From Casuarius casuarius (Eukaryota; Chordata; Aves; Casuariiformes; Casuariidae), in contig PTFA01000531.1 in assembly GCA_003342895.1 (NCBI GenBank), positions 20,860 through 84,859 on the forward strand: a stretch of DNA of 64,000 nt, read 5' to 3'. Each line of letters opens with the position of its first letter. Position 1 is the stretch's first letter. The notes under the pieces were generated by a model. The model was not told the DNA's origin. It was given only the letters and a program-made list of their open reading frames with translations, and made no database searches. Shown in pieces: positions 9,401 to 21,011 of this stretch. Both the position numbers and the translations under genes were made by a program.

Positions 9401-10894
9401 CCCAGTAATGAACGGTGGACTTAGCTCAACCTTGAAACAGGCCAAGCGAGTGAAGGCGGCCTGGAGGCCTCGGGGAGGGGGAGTGGGGGGGGGGGGCATG
9501 GAAATGGGTTGCTTTGGACGTCTTTGTGGCTCTGCGAGCGGGGGGAGAAAACCCCGCAGCTGTGGTGACGTGCGGAGACGTCCCTGCCCCGCTTCCCCGG
9601 CGGGGCCCCCCCAGGCCACCCCCGGCCAGGGCTGCCTGCAGTGTCCCCGGCCCCAGGAAGGGGCCCCCGCGGTGTGCACAGTGCCTGCGGCAGCACGGTC
9701 GGAGCCATGCACGGTGGCCAGCTCTCTTGCAGGATCCTGTGCATTTGAGGCTGGTGCGTGAGGACCAATGACCCGAATGCAGCCCGGAGCTGGCGCAGCC
9801 GTCCCTCCCGTAACACGGTATATCCTGGGTGAGAAGAGGCCCGTGCGGCGGGCATTTCTCGTGGCAGGGGAGGGAGGGGAGTCCGTGAGCTGGGAAGGGA
9901 GTAGGATTTCTTTGGCTTGGCTTGTTTTGCTGCAGAAAGGCGGTTTCAGCTCCAAGGGTAAGGGAAATGAAACAGAAAAATGCCTCCCATTAAGTAAAAA
10001 GGATTGAGAGCCCTGCGTAATAGTGCTGTCTGCGGGGGCTTTTTGCTCTGTATTTGCATCCAGTGCAGCCTCGTGCCAGTGCTCGGAGGGAGCTGTAGTA
10101 CAGCGAGATCCGCTGCCTGCTGCCGCAGCAGGACGAGCTCCCAGCCCGCCGCCCCGGGGGAGCCACATCCAGCCCCGGCCCCCCCACTGCCCCGGGCTCC
10201 CGCGGTGGAGGCCAGGCAGATCCCGGCAGGCTCTGCGAGGAAGACCTCCGGCTGGTGGGGAGGAAGGACGACCACATTCACAGCATGGGGAGAGGAGCCT
10301 GCGGCTCAGCCCTGGGCTCTCTCTGGAGCGATTTCTCCTCCTGCGCCCATCACCGTTGCTCTGTGCCAGGGGGAGACTCGGAGCAGAGGACGGGGTCGCT
10401 CCAGACCCGGGGGCTTCTCCTTTCCCGGTCTCAGCAATGTCCTGAGACCTGGCGGCAGCCCCGACGCTGAGAGCTGCTGGGGCACTGGGGGAGCATCCAG
10501 CTGTGGGATGCTGGCTGTGCCCGGGGGCCATTCTGGCTCGCACGTGTGGCCAAGGGGAGGTTGCAGGGGACCATCCTGTGCCCTGCGCTTGCCACGGCCC
10601 GCGCCGGGGGCTGTGTGAGGGCTGCGCGTGTGCGTGCACGCGAGGTGCGTGCGGCACCCGGGAGGCGTGCGCGTGCGGGGGCAGCTGTTGTAACGGGTGT
10701 TCGCTGGGGGAGATACGAGAAGTGGGGGCATCTGTTCCAGCAGAGCTGCCTCTGGCACCCATCTCATTGACAAATGGTGTTTGGTTTGGTGTTGGAGCCT
10801 TAATGAAAGCGGTGCCTGCTGCAGGCACGGGGAAGCGAGCGGCTGCCTGGAGTACGCGCTGGGGAGGACGGGAAAGGAGGAAACAATTCCGCAC
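9398..10894 (-). other. Long open frame of unknown status (about 498 codons)
   Basis: A minus-strand frame stays open for about 1.5 kb, longer than the HRH2 coding region. The first codon is GTG, and the first ATG comes about 44 codons later. The translation is rich in Pro, Ala, Ser, Gly and Arg, with no recognisable domain, signal peptide or membrane segment. It crosses the G-run and the A+T-rich patch near 9400-9420. I know no family it fits. High G+C makes long chance frames common, so I do not call it a gene, but the length is unusual enough to record. Confidence 0.12.
9471..9496 (+). other. G-run, G-quadruplex candidate
   Basis: Runs of 4, 5 and about 12 G on the plus strand separated by one to two bases (GGGGAGGGGGAGTG followed by a long G run) give enough G tracts for an intramolecular quadruplex. 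The long run is also prone to sequencing error, so its exact length should not be trusted. Confidence 0.5.
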
Positions 10895-11379
10895 GCAGCC
10901 TTGGGCGATGGGCAGATGGCTCCCAGCAGGACTGGGGGTCTGCCTGCCCGGCCCAAGGCACCAGGGGCCGCGGAGAGGTGGCTCCCAGCCCTTCGGGAAG
11001 CGCCCGGCTGGGGATCACCAGGGTGTCAGAAGCCTTCAGAGGCCAGAGAAACCCCGCTGAGTTGCTGCTCCATCTCCGTCTCGCTGCTCTCTGCGATGCA
11101 ACCTCCCGACCCGCCAGTGCAGCTGGTGCTCACGGCCACGGCCAGGTCTGCGGAGGAGCCGACAGGTCCCAGCGCCGCCCATGGATGTGCTGGCCTGAGC
11201 ACCGCAGCCAGGTCCCTGCAGGGATGCGCTCACCCCTGGGTGCTGGTGTCATTTCTCCCCTTTTCCTCCTTGCAAAATCCCCCCTGCAACACGAGCAAGC
11301 AGAGGCTGCTGCCGCCCAGCCGTGGGGCGAGCGTTGGGGCGAGCCCTGCCCCTGCTGCGGGGCAGGAGGCGGCCGCTAA

Positions 11380-12330
11380 CACCAAGGGACCTGGTGTCCC
11401 TGCAGTGTGTGAGCGCCGTGGGAGACGCCAGGGCTCTGCGCTGCAAAACGCACCGCAAGGGCGACCTGTGTCTGAAAAACGGCTTTGACAGAGCGCCCTT
11501 GGCACAAGCTGGTGCCCCCGGGGCTCTCCGGACGGCCCTTTGGCCCGGACGCGGCCTCCCTTGTGACTGCGCAGCTTCCCCGTGTCCCCTCCTGCACTGC
11601 CTCTCACCGCTGGTGTCAGGCCCTGCGGTCCCTCGTGTTTTCTCCCCTGGAGAGCGGGCGCACGGACGCCTCCAGCGCCGGCAGCTCGGGCTGCAGCCGT
11701 GCAACGCCGGCGCCCGGGGCGCACCGAAACCATCGGAGCAGCGGGGACCCGCACTTTTCTTCGCGTTTTCGGAGAGATGCTTTGGGGCAGGGGGGTTCTG
11801 GGCACCGCTGGCACTTCTGCATGGGGAGGAGCGGGAGGCGCCCTGGCTTTGGGGCCACGTTTCTGTCCTGCTTGTGCCCTCTAGTGGCTTTTTCCCCGCT
11901 CCGGTGCCACGGCCACGCTCCCACGGAGGTCGGGAGCACCCAAAAACAACCCAGCGTGTTTTCTCCCATTCTGATGTTTCTGTTTTATCTAAAAAGGAGA
12001 AAACACTCCTTCGCCTCCGGCCCGCAGCAGCAACTGTTCCTCCACTGCGCTGCTGGGGGGGGGATGCTGCGAAGCCCCGCGGCCGCTCCTGCTTCCCGCG
12101 GCTCCCCTTCCGCCCACGGCAGCACTGGCGCCCACGTCCCACGCAGGGCCCACGGGCCGGCACCGCCGGCCGAAACAACCGGGATCGGCCCCAAAAGCGA
12201 CCACCGTCGAAGCTCTCCCGGGGGAATCGGACAAACGGAGCGAGGCTGGATCAGTCCGCGCGGTGGCTGCGGTGACGGCAGCAACCTGCCGCGGCAGCCT
12301 CATCCCATCTGCACTGACGCCAAGCTAACC
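11380..12330. promoter_or_regulatory. CpG island candidate
   Basis: CG dinucleotides are dense over about 950 bases, notably 11500-11560, 11640-11780 and 12070-12260. Open frames of 300 codons or more run on both strands with no recognisable product, as expected in such composition. It contains the CTCF-like site at 11876-11887. Confidence 0.4.
11876..11887 (-). promoter_or_regulatory. CTCF core motif match
   Basis: GCCCTCTAGTGG matches the reverse form of the CTCF core (GCC-M-Y-CT-R-S-TGG) at every position. It lies in a CpG-dense region between HRH2 and the next expected gene, a plausible place for an insulator or loop anchor. A 12-base match alone is weak evidence. Confidence 0.35.
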
Positions 12331-12539
12331 GGCCGCAGCGCCTGCCTCCCATGGGGAAGCGGGCCCGTGCATGCACCGAGTGGCACCAGGCCTCTGCACG
12401 CCCCAGCGAGGGACCTCCATCAGAAGTGCAGACAGCTACTGCACAGATGTTCTGCATTTTGGCTTTCTCCCCCTTCCAGCCTTGTTAGTATTGAAATTAA
12501 AAGCAAGTGTTTCCGAATTGGTAGCTGTTCTCCAAGACC

Positions 12540-12740
12540 CTAATTAGCAAATCTCTTCATCCCCCCAGGGCTGCAATCTAATAATCAAAAAAACCCCAAA
12601 CAAGCCCCAAACCTTGTTTGATGGATCGGGAATGCTACTGGAACAGTTGGGAGAGGCTTTTCCTGCTTAGTATGGTAATTAAACACTTCAATTGCAATTA
12701 TTTTTGCAATTAGATAAGTCCCTAATTGTTATCATAGGTG
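12540..12740. promoter_or_regulatory. A+T-rich element with paired TTGCAATTA words
   Basis: About 200 A+T-rich bases lie between GC-rich blocks. TAATTA occurs at 12676-12681. The 9-mer TTGCAATTA occurs twice, at 12692-12700 and 12704-12712, exactly 12 bp apart in the same orientation, followed by GATAAG (12713-12718) and CTAATTGTTATC. TTGCAAT resembles a C/EBP half-site and CAATTA a homeodomain core. No reading frame or transposon is recognised. It is a good candidate enhancer core. Confidence 0.33.
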
Positions 12741-14240
12741 GCAGGGGTTTGGGTGTTTGCTTTTCAGTGCTTTCTCCCAGAGCCGGTGTGAGGGTGGATG
12801 CTGTGGGTGTTTTGTGGCCTGCTCCTGCCTGGTTTGTCCGGAGAGGCTGAGTCCTCCGGGAGGCCGGCTGCGGGGTCTCACTTGCTGGACACGTGAGATG
12901 CACTGGGCGGTGCGGTGGGCTGCACGGCTCCCCCCAGCCCTCCTTGCTGTGGGGCAGCCGTCAGCTCCTTGCTGATTGCTAGCACAATGGCCAAATCCAC
13001 GGGGGCACGAGGTGGTAAGTGCTGCCCTGGCACTGGTGCTGGAGCCGTCAGCCGCTCCGGGAGGTGGCAGCAGGGCTGCACAGCCAAGCAGAGCTCCCAC
13101 GCGGGGCGGCAGACCGGAGCCCTGCGGGAGCTCTCGGGTTGCCAAGCCTGGGGTGGTCGTGGATGAGCCCCTGGGCTTTGCCCCCCGCCGGCACCGGGGC
13201 TGTGCAGGAGCGAGGGGTGCAGCCTGGCACGTCTGTCCCCGGCAGCAAGCAGGGGGAGCTCCGAGCCTGCGCTGCCGCTGTGCCGCTCCCGGCCCTGCCC
13301 GGGCTGCGGCGGGCACGGATGCCTGCGAGCAGCCCGTCCCACTGCCCGGCGCGGCCCCTGCACCTCCCGGGGTCTTCTGCTGCCCCTGCGTCCTCGGCAA
13401 TGGCTGAGCTGGTGCCACATGCATCTTTGGGCCTGGCTGCGGTGCCGGGTGCCGCACTGGCAGCTCGGGACCCCCCTGGAGACCCCAAGACTCCAGGTAA
13501 GTGTCCCGGTGCGGGGGTGCCTGGGGATGCACCTGGGAGCACGCACTTGCCTTGCACTTTTCTCCTCCTCGAGCAGAGCCAGGGCAGCTCAGCTTGCACA
13601 AAATGGGATAGCCTGGGGGCTCAGCACCCTCCATCCCTGAAGGGATCCTGTAAAGAGGGGTCTGCTGGGGCCCCCCCATGCCCAGAAATGCTGTAGGATG
13701 CAGGATGAGAACCCCTGCCTGAGGGTGATGTGCATCAGGCTTATTCCAGGAGGAAAGCTCTTGCCCCACAGCACGGAGCAGGGGTCTTCTTCCTTCCCAT
13801 CCTAGCTGCTCCTCCCCCCCTGCAGCCCCCTCCTTCCCACTGGCTCGGGGGTCCCACGGGGAGGCAGTATCGCCAGGCAAGGTGTCCCGGGGGCCACAGG
13901 GATGGGCTGCAGCCCTTGTCCCAGAGCGGCTGCATGTGCCCAGCTTGCCTGAGCTCCCAGGCACTGTCCTAGAGGGATCCAGGGCGTCCCAGAGCCCACA
14001 TCCGTCCCCGGCTGGAGAGACACTGTGGTGGCCCTGGGCTCCCAACCCTGTGCTGTGGCTGTAGCTGGCAGAGCAAGGACTGGCCCAGGACAGGGGCGCG
14101 AGGGCCCTGGGACGGTGGCAGCGGCTGGAGGAGCTGGATGCCTCCCGCGCCAAGCGGGCCGTGCTCACTGCAGCACGTGTCCCAGTACGGGGCCACGGCA
14201 AGTCCCCATCCACCTCGCAGGGCCACAGGGGACCAGGCAC
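12732..14240 (-). other. Second long open frame of unknown status (about 502 codons)
   Basis: A minus-strand frame is open for about 1.5 kb. It begins with GTG, and the first internal ATG lies far downstream, near residue 190. The translation is Pro/Ala/Gly/Ser/Arg-rich and without recognisable domains, and it runs to the edge of the A+T-rich element at 12540-12740. On the opposite strand strong splice-site words occur in the same interval. I treat it as a frame kept open by base composition unless transcription or conservation shows otherwise. Confidence 0.12.
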
Positions 14241-14413
14241 AGAGGGGCCCCCACAGAGGGCTGGGGATCGGGCAGCGGGATGGGAGGCTCTTCTCAGGAC
14301 AGAGTGTGTCTAAAGAAATAAATCACTTTGTCTTTCTTCTAGGTTAAATTATTTTTTTAATAGCATTTACTTCTTCTGCCCAGGCTCAGTGCACCAACAC
14401 CCTGTTTTTGCAG
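12988..14413 (+). other. Cluster of plus-strand splice-site words, possible unannotated exons
   Basis: Two near-perfect donors occur: GTG|GTAAGT with GT at 13015-13016 and CAG|GTAAGT with GT at 13497-13498. They are followed by three acceptor-like sites, each a pyrimidine tract ending in AG, at 14341-14342, 14382-14383 and 14412-14413. The first donor is preceded by an ATG in good context at 12988 that would start a short frame reading MAKSTGARG. No product is recognisable from any joining of these pieces. They could belong to a non-coding transcript or be chance matches. Confidence 0.15.
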
Positions 14414-17157
14414 TCTTTCCCCTGCAAGGGCAGGGTGCGGGGCCCCGACCCCGACAGGGTGCTGGGTGCCTCCCTGCGGCACGGCGCCCTGGTGCCCGTC
14501 TCCACGCAGGGGGTACAGAGCAGGTTCGGAGAAGGGGGGCTTCACTGGCGTGGGTCCCGCGGGGGCGTCCGGCATGTGCCGCTGTGCCCTGCCCTCCTGC
14601 CCCATTGCCTGGCCCTGTGCCAGGGCCTCTGCCTTCCCCTGCAGCTCCCAGGGATTGCACTGGGAGGGCAGTAACATGCCAAGGGCTCTTCTCCCTGGTC
14701 TGCCCTTGCCCCGAGCCCTCTCCCTCCCAACCTGACCTGCCGGGCTTTTCCCACCTGCCGCCTGGCTTTGCTGGGGGCGAACGCTGGCTCTTGAGCCCAG
14801 CTCCTTGGGCGTTGTCGTGGGCTTGATGCTGGGGGTGTCGTGGCCCCCATGGGGTGGTGGGGGAAGCTCTTCTGTGGCTCCACCAAGGGCTCTTCCAATG
14901 CACGACCCTCCCCGGAAGAAACCTGGGCAGGCGGAGGCCTTTCCAGCCGTGCTCTGGGACAGGGCAAACGCTGCATGCCGGGATGGGGATCCTGGAGGAG
15001 AAGAGAGGCGGTTCAACGGGTTTTCGGGGGGGGGGTGGCTCCCTTTTGCCCTGCTCCCGGCACGAGAGACACTGCACGGAGAGCCACGGTGCCGGGGAAG
15101 GACCGCGGGGTGGGGAGGATGCTCTCAGCAGAGCACGGTTGCACGGCTCTGCTGTCGGATTAGAGCTCAGCGGCTCACGTAGCCTCGGACCTCTTGGCTG
15201 CCTGTTTTGTGGCTTTCCCTGCCTACTCTTCCCCTCTGCGTGGGCCAGCTGGCAGTGGGTGAATTGTCACCTCCAGGAACAGCCTGACGGGGCCGGCAGC
15301 TCGTGGGCGCTCCTTCTCCCCGCGGACCCTGTGCCCACCCCCGCGTGGGCACCGCAGGAGGGGGCCAGGGTCTGCTCGGTGCGGCGGCAGGCTCCCTCGG
15401 ATGGGCGCCCTGCACGGGACGGTGCTTCCGCTCCCCGCCCCCGCAGCGCGCAGAGGAAATCTGCGGTGGTGGCAGGACCTCACATCTGCAAACCTCTCCC
15501 CTCAACCAGCTTCACTTCAGCCTGCTGATTACATCGGCGATCTCTCTTGCGGGAGGAAAGCTGGTATTTTGCCTCTACCTCTAGTGAAAACTAGATGTGT
15601 TTTGGAAGATCTGTGCAGCATGGAGAGGGGAAGCATGAAGCAGCAGAGCTGGAATCGGCTCCCCACCCTGCTTTCAGGCAGTGATGGGAGCAGAGATGGC
15701 TCTGCTTTGGGCTGCCAGGGGCTGAGCACCCTCTTCCCCCCTCCAGGAGGTTCATGACTTGTCGCCCCCAGGGCTTGGGGTTTTGTACCTCTCCCTCCCG
15801 TGGCACAGGGGTTGGGGCCGCAGGGACCTTGCCGTTCTGCCCCGTGGCTGCACATGGCCCTGCTCGGGTCACAGCACCAGCTGAGCCTCCTGTTCCCCTT
15901 TTCCCTCCCCCTCTCTGGGGTGATTCACAGGGACTCACATCCCCTTGGAGCCGTGCAGGCTGCTGCTCCGTGCCGGGACGTGGCTCTGAGCCGGGGGCGA
16001 GAGCGTGGCCTTGCCCTGCTCAGGCACCAGCCCCCCGCCAGCTGTGCTCATGCTCCCGAATTAGCGTGCTGGGGCGGGTGGGTGGATGAAGGCTGCCGCC
16101 CTCAGCCTCATCGCCTGGGGAAGGGGCCCCTTTGCACAGCGCTGTTGGGCGCCTGGCGGTGCCAGGCCGCCTGCACGACCTTGGCTGCAGGAGCAGCGCT
16201 CAGCAGGGAGCAGGGACAAGGGGACCTGTCGGCAGCACACCGGTCACCTCCTCTCTCTCCAGGGCACGGTCGATACGGGAGAGCCCACGTTATCGGCAGG
16301 CGGTGCTTGAGGGAGAGCGCGTGGAGGTCAGGGCGACCTTGCCTGGCTCTCCCAGTGAAGCATTGCAGCAAGTGGGGAGCTGATAGACGTCCTCACACGC
16401 AGCGGCAAGTGACTGCATCCTCCAGCCCGCGCTGCCGGGGGGAGCGCGGCAGTGCTGAATGCAGCATCAGCACCCTGCCCCGGGAGCCCTGCCAGGATCG
16501 CCGTGAAAGCTGCCGGCAATTTCTGTAGAGCCGATGTCGGCTTGCATGAAAATGAGGCGTGCTGGAAACGTGTGCCCTGCGCGCGGCCGCCTCTGCAGTA
16601 CACCGAGGCAGCTCCCGGCAGCAGCCGGAGCAGCAAAGCGGGGCAGAGCGCCGAAGCTGGACCGAGTAAGCTGCCTGCTGAGCGCTCCCCCGGCTCACGC
16701 GCTGGCAGAGCGGGACCGGCGTTTCCCAGGGCGTCACAGGACAGCTGTGCAACACCCGCTGTCGCTAGCTGAAAATCCTGGAGCAGCTGAGGGGGGAGGA
16801 GGGCACCCCCCCTGTGTCTGGGGCTGAGCTTGGGAGAGGAGAGGAGCTGCACCTCTGATGGCACCACCCTCTAGAGCAGGCACCCATCTGGACCGGGGTG
16901 GGACGGTGCCGGGTGCCCCCGTGCAGGGACACCCACCCCCTCCCACGCTGGCACCCGGCGGCTCGGCCCTGTACTCACCCTGCAGCCCCCGCCTCTGCCT
17001 CGCAGTTTCCCCCTGGGGAAAATCTAGCTTTGTCCTTGCAGGATTTTGGAAGAGGGCAGCCAGGAGTCCAAGGCTGGGAAACACGTGTCCTCGGGCTGGC
17101 TGAGGCTCAGGGTGAAGCACCAGTGCTGGAAAGGGTTAAGTCATATATGAAGACATA
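14414..17157. other. GC-rich intergenic DNA, nothing recognised
   Basis: No gene or transposon is recognisable. Stop-poor frames overlap in several directions, including a minus-strand frame of about 236 codons at 14367-15077 ending in Lys-Lys just before an ATTAAA-containing A+T-rich patch. The rest of that frame has no recognisable domain. G+C content falls gradually towards the right. Confidence 0.45.
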
Positions 17158-17186
17158 ATAAAAGAGAAAAAGAGAGAGAGAGCGCA
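17158..17186 (+). repeat. Purine-rich AATAAA/(GA)n simple tract
   Basis: An AATAAA-like word is followed by GA-rich sequence ending in a short (GA) run. It is a simple-sequence tract. The AATAAA could act as a poly(A) signal on the plus strand, but no upstream exon is recognised. Confidence 0.4.
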
Positions 17187-20100
17187 TATTAGCGGGTCAG
17201 TGCCAACCGGGATGAGCCCGCCAGGCCCCCGTTTTCGCTCTGTGTTTCCCTCATGTGCTCCCTGCCCCGCTCAGCCCCACTGAGGCCAGGCGCGTCGGGG
17301 CTGGAAACGTGACTGTTTCCGACGGGAGCCGGCCTCTCTCTGCCCATGCAGCACAGGCACAGCCGTGCCCCGAGCATCTCTGAGCACAGCGTGACGCCTG
17401 CAAGAGGGCAGCCCAGAGCTGCGTGCTCGGCCCTGGCTGCTGCGGCTGCGCAGTTTTCTACCTGGTGGGTACCCAGTTCGTGCTGAACGCTGCTTTTTTT
17501 CAGGCTTTTAACCTGTCTGGACCTCTGTGAGCGGTCTCACAACCTAAAGCCATGCCCAGTGCTCAGCACGGTCCTGTTAAGAGTCATGTCTCATTGCAGT
17601 GAGTTCCTGAAGTTAACCAGGTGTGCAAACAGCTGCTGTTTTCCATCATTGTTTCATTACTGGGGCACAAATTGCCTTGCCTTTTTACAGCATCGCGCGG
17701 AAAGAGAAGCAGCGGTCTCCCAGCACACTGCTGTTTGGCCCTGCAGTCTCAGCCCCACGTGGTCCCGACCTGCAGAAGTGCTCCCAGTGCTCTAGTGATT
17801 GTGCTGCCCCTCCTGTTTTCCAAAGGACCGCCCCGCTCTGGACTCCCCAGCCCAGCTCTGGCACCCCGAGACTCACCACAATACTTGAATATTCTCACTG
17901 GTTTTGCAGGCCTTTTCTCTAGGCCTCATAACAGGAGAGAAGAAGGGGGGAGAGGTATCTACCATTTCTGTCTGAGCTTGGGGTGAAATGGGCTGCTGAC
18001 CCTTCATGCTCAGATAAATCCTGGGACCACCTTCTCCTGGCTGATCCAGCTCATCCGCCATCCTAATAGCAGGGGAAGCAACCTGCTGGTTTACATATCC
18101 GACTCCAGCGAAAAGGGCTGGAAGGGGCCCCAGGAGATCCTTGGTAGCATTTCCACGCGAGTGAGCAGGCAAACACGTGAAACAGAGAAAGCAGGAGCAA
18201 CAGCGGATCATCAGGAGCTCAGGTGAACCCTTATCTGATCGCAAGCAGAAACCACAGTGGCGATGCTGCGTAGGATGGGAAAGTGAGCACTGCATTTAAA
18301 AAGGTCAAGAAAAACCCCTGTGCCTGAGCCTCCCCCCCGTTGTGTGTGCACGTGCCGGCTAGCACCTGCCCTCCTCCCTCCACACCGGGCTCCCTTAGGT
18401 GCAAACCCAGATGGGAAGCTGAGTTATTTCTCCAGCTGGAAGCCATTCCGAGTTTTTCACTGCTCTCTTTCAAACGCACCTGAGTGATGGAAGGGGCTAA
18501 ATCTGCCCCTCGGATCAGGCTGAGTGCCTCAACTTGGCCCCATGGCTGTCCTGGCCCTGTCCGAGCAGGAGGAGCCATCCTCCACCCTCCCTTGGGTTTC
18601 TGGCCATGGCTTCTGTGCAGCACCCATCTTGGCAGCAGCACAGCTCTGCCTCCAGGGACCAGCTGCTGTTTGCTGTTGCAAGATACAGTTTGTCAATAAA
18701 TAAAATCCTGCCTGGTCCTGCTGGAGGGACAGAGCAGGTATCCTTCCACCAGCATCCGCTTTTAGCACTATTTGCCTCCAGTTTGCTAGCCATCCTTCTG
18801 ATGGCCAGCGAATGAGCCTGCCTCCGCGGGACGGGGCCGCAGCGTGGGAGCTGACCTGGCAGCCAGCGACACAGGAGCAGTCCCAGCGGACGGTCACTCT
18901 CCTTGCAGGTTGCTTCACTGCTTTCCCTTTGCTTTTAGCTCTCCCCACAGCTTAGCGAGCTCCTTGTCAGGGAGCTCACTTCAGAGAGTGCCTCGAGGCC
19001 AGTTTGGCGGCCGGGCGGCCCACTGCATGATGGGGGTCCCAAATGCAAACCCGGCATTTCCAGAGGTGACCCAGCCTCTTGCTGCTGTGACCACAGCTCG
19101 CCACGAGCGGCTGCAGCCCCGGGAAGCTACTCGCTATCTGATTAGCCGATGTTGTCCGGAGGCGGCCACCTCTGTCACCTCCAGTGCCGGCACCGCTTCT
19201 GCAGGGGCATGGCTGAGCCCCATCCCGCCTGCAGCTGCAGCTCCTCCAGCAGCTCTGGGCTCAGCCTGGAGAACAGAAACCCCTTTTCCTTCCCCTGTTC
19301 CTCCCACCCTGCTCATTATTCTCACTTTGCCATAAGGCAGCACTTTCCGAAGGTATCAACACTTTACTTCTTCTTTTCTGTCTTTCAGTTGCCGTAGAGA
19401 AGTCCTGTGAGCCTGTTCCCCGTTGGCAGCTCTCCCCAGCCGTGTGCGGAGTCCCAGCACACGAGCTCTCCCTGAACAGCCGCTTTGTCCAGGAGCTGCA
19501 CTTTAGTGTGAGGAAACAGCACAGCTCTTTCTCTGTATGTTTGCAGAAGTGTCTGTGTCACGCCAGACATGCTTTCCCTAGGTAATTTTATACACCTGCA
19601 ACTATGTCTGCCAAATGTTGTACCTGTGCAGACCTTATTATTGTCCTGGGAACCGTAAAGGAAGTCCCAGGATCTTGCAATCTTATGGCTATTTGCATTC
19701 ACCCATCCCTGCACATGTGTCCTGGGGCAGAGTTTTGCCCCTACCTAAGCTGCCCTCTCCCTCGGGGTGAAGTCACACCTGAGCATCCAGGGGAAGCCGG
19801 GTGCAGACCGAGCCCTTTGGATGGCTCTGCCCTCCGGTCCACCCCTCCGCTCTCTCCTTTCCATGGCTTGAGACTGCGCTTTGCGGGGGGGGAGGGAGAA
19901 GCAAGGGCACACGCTGCAGGAGAGCACGAGCTTGGCGTTTCTGCTGGCACACTGGGAGCCAGGAGCGAAAGGACGCCTTATCTACGGGATGGAAAGTTTC
20001 TGCGCTGTTTATCAGGCATTGTAAAAGGTTAGATTAAAGGCTCAGGAGCAGCAGTAGCTTGCACTACGGCAGAGATCAGCCTCTCTCCTGAGGCTCAGGC

Positions 20101-20249
20101 GGGCAAATGCCTTTGGGCAAGGCGGTGTGAGGGCTGGCCCCCTCTTCAGGGACGTGGATGCCCAGGGAGAGGATCGCTGCTGCAGCCTGGTGCAGAGCTC
20201 ACCCACATCGCCCTGGCTCAGTGGGCTGCCCAGCCTGCTCCCACGTCCC
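17187..20249. other. Intergenic or intronic DNA, transition from GC-rich to ordinary composition
   Basis: No coding exon or transposon is recognised. An octamer in reverse form (ATTTGCAT) lies at 19691-19698, and a CAATAAATAAA word near 18694-18705. If HRH2 splices past its first stop codon, the alternative last exon would lie on the minus strand in this region or further left. I could not identify it. Confidence 0.4.
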
Positions 20250-20306
20250 ACTGCCTGGGAACCCTCGCCCTCATCCCACATTGTACTGCCTGGGAACCCT
20301 CACCCA
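20250..20306. repeat. Imperfect 35-bp tandem pair
   Basis: ACTGCCTGGGAACCCTC begins at 20250 and again at 20285 with similar following bases, giving a 35-bp period over slightly less than two copies. It looks like a small local duplication. Confidence 0.6.
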
Positions 20307-21011
20307 TGGGCTGCAGCCCTGGGACACCACAGGAGGGTCTCGACCCTGTGATGTGCTTGGGGCAATGCTGAGGAAACTTTTGGCTCTAACTTGCATGGCT
20401 ATTTGTATTTCTAAAAACATTTACCAGCCTAATTTTGGCTATTCTTGCTTCTTTCCAGAGCTGGGAATGGAACTTGCTGTTGGCTGAATTCACTGCTGAT
20501 GCAAAGTGACAGCAGAAATACGGAGGCTCCGTAATGAGGGTGAGTTTCTTAGCTGAGAAGGGAACCCCCCGAACTGCTCAGGTGAACCACAGGCGCGTTA
20601 GCTCTCTACACCCCAGTGATAACACTGCGTTCCCCCTGCCATGCCGGGAGGTGACCTTTTCCAAGTGCCCCACAGCTCTGATGTGTGCCCAGGCTTTGCT
20701 GGCCACCTGCCATCAGAGAGCAGGACATGGCCAACGTTGAAGAGCAGCTGTCCCCATCACACAGCAAAGCCAGGGACATTTTGTGCTTCCGTGAGGTGGT
20801 GGCAGTGGCTTGGGCCAGTCGGGAAGCCCAGCCTGCCCTGCCATGTGCCGGCAGCTCCCCTTGCAAAACTTGCATAGCTGGACAGGTGCTACCTGTGCAG
20901 AGGGATGCAAGCTGGGGCCCTGCTGATGCTGATGTGGTTGTAGAGAGCAAGTGCTGCCTGACCAAGGATTTCCTGCTGAGGCATCCAGCTCATTGCTTAA
21001 CAGTAAAGATA

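Noticed and set aside
11249..12543. Open frames of 309 to 352 codons on both strands in the 11-12.5 kb CpG-rich block
   Set aside because: Both strands are open at once, the products are low-complexity, and the lengths are compatible with high G+C.
14367..15077. Minus-strand frame ending in Lys-Lys just before an A+T-rich patch, considered as complexin-2 (CPLX2), whose protein also ends in Lys-Lys
   Set aside because: The rest of the frame has none of the charged helical sequence of complexins. Only the last two residues agree.
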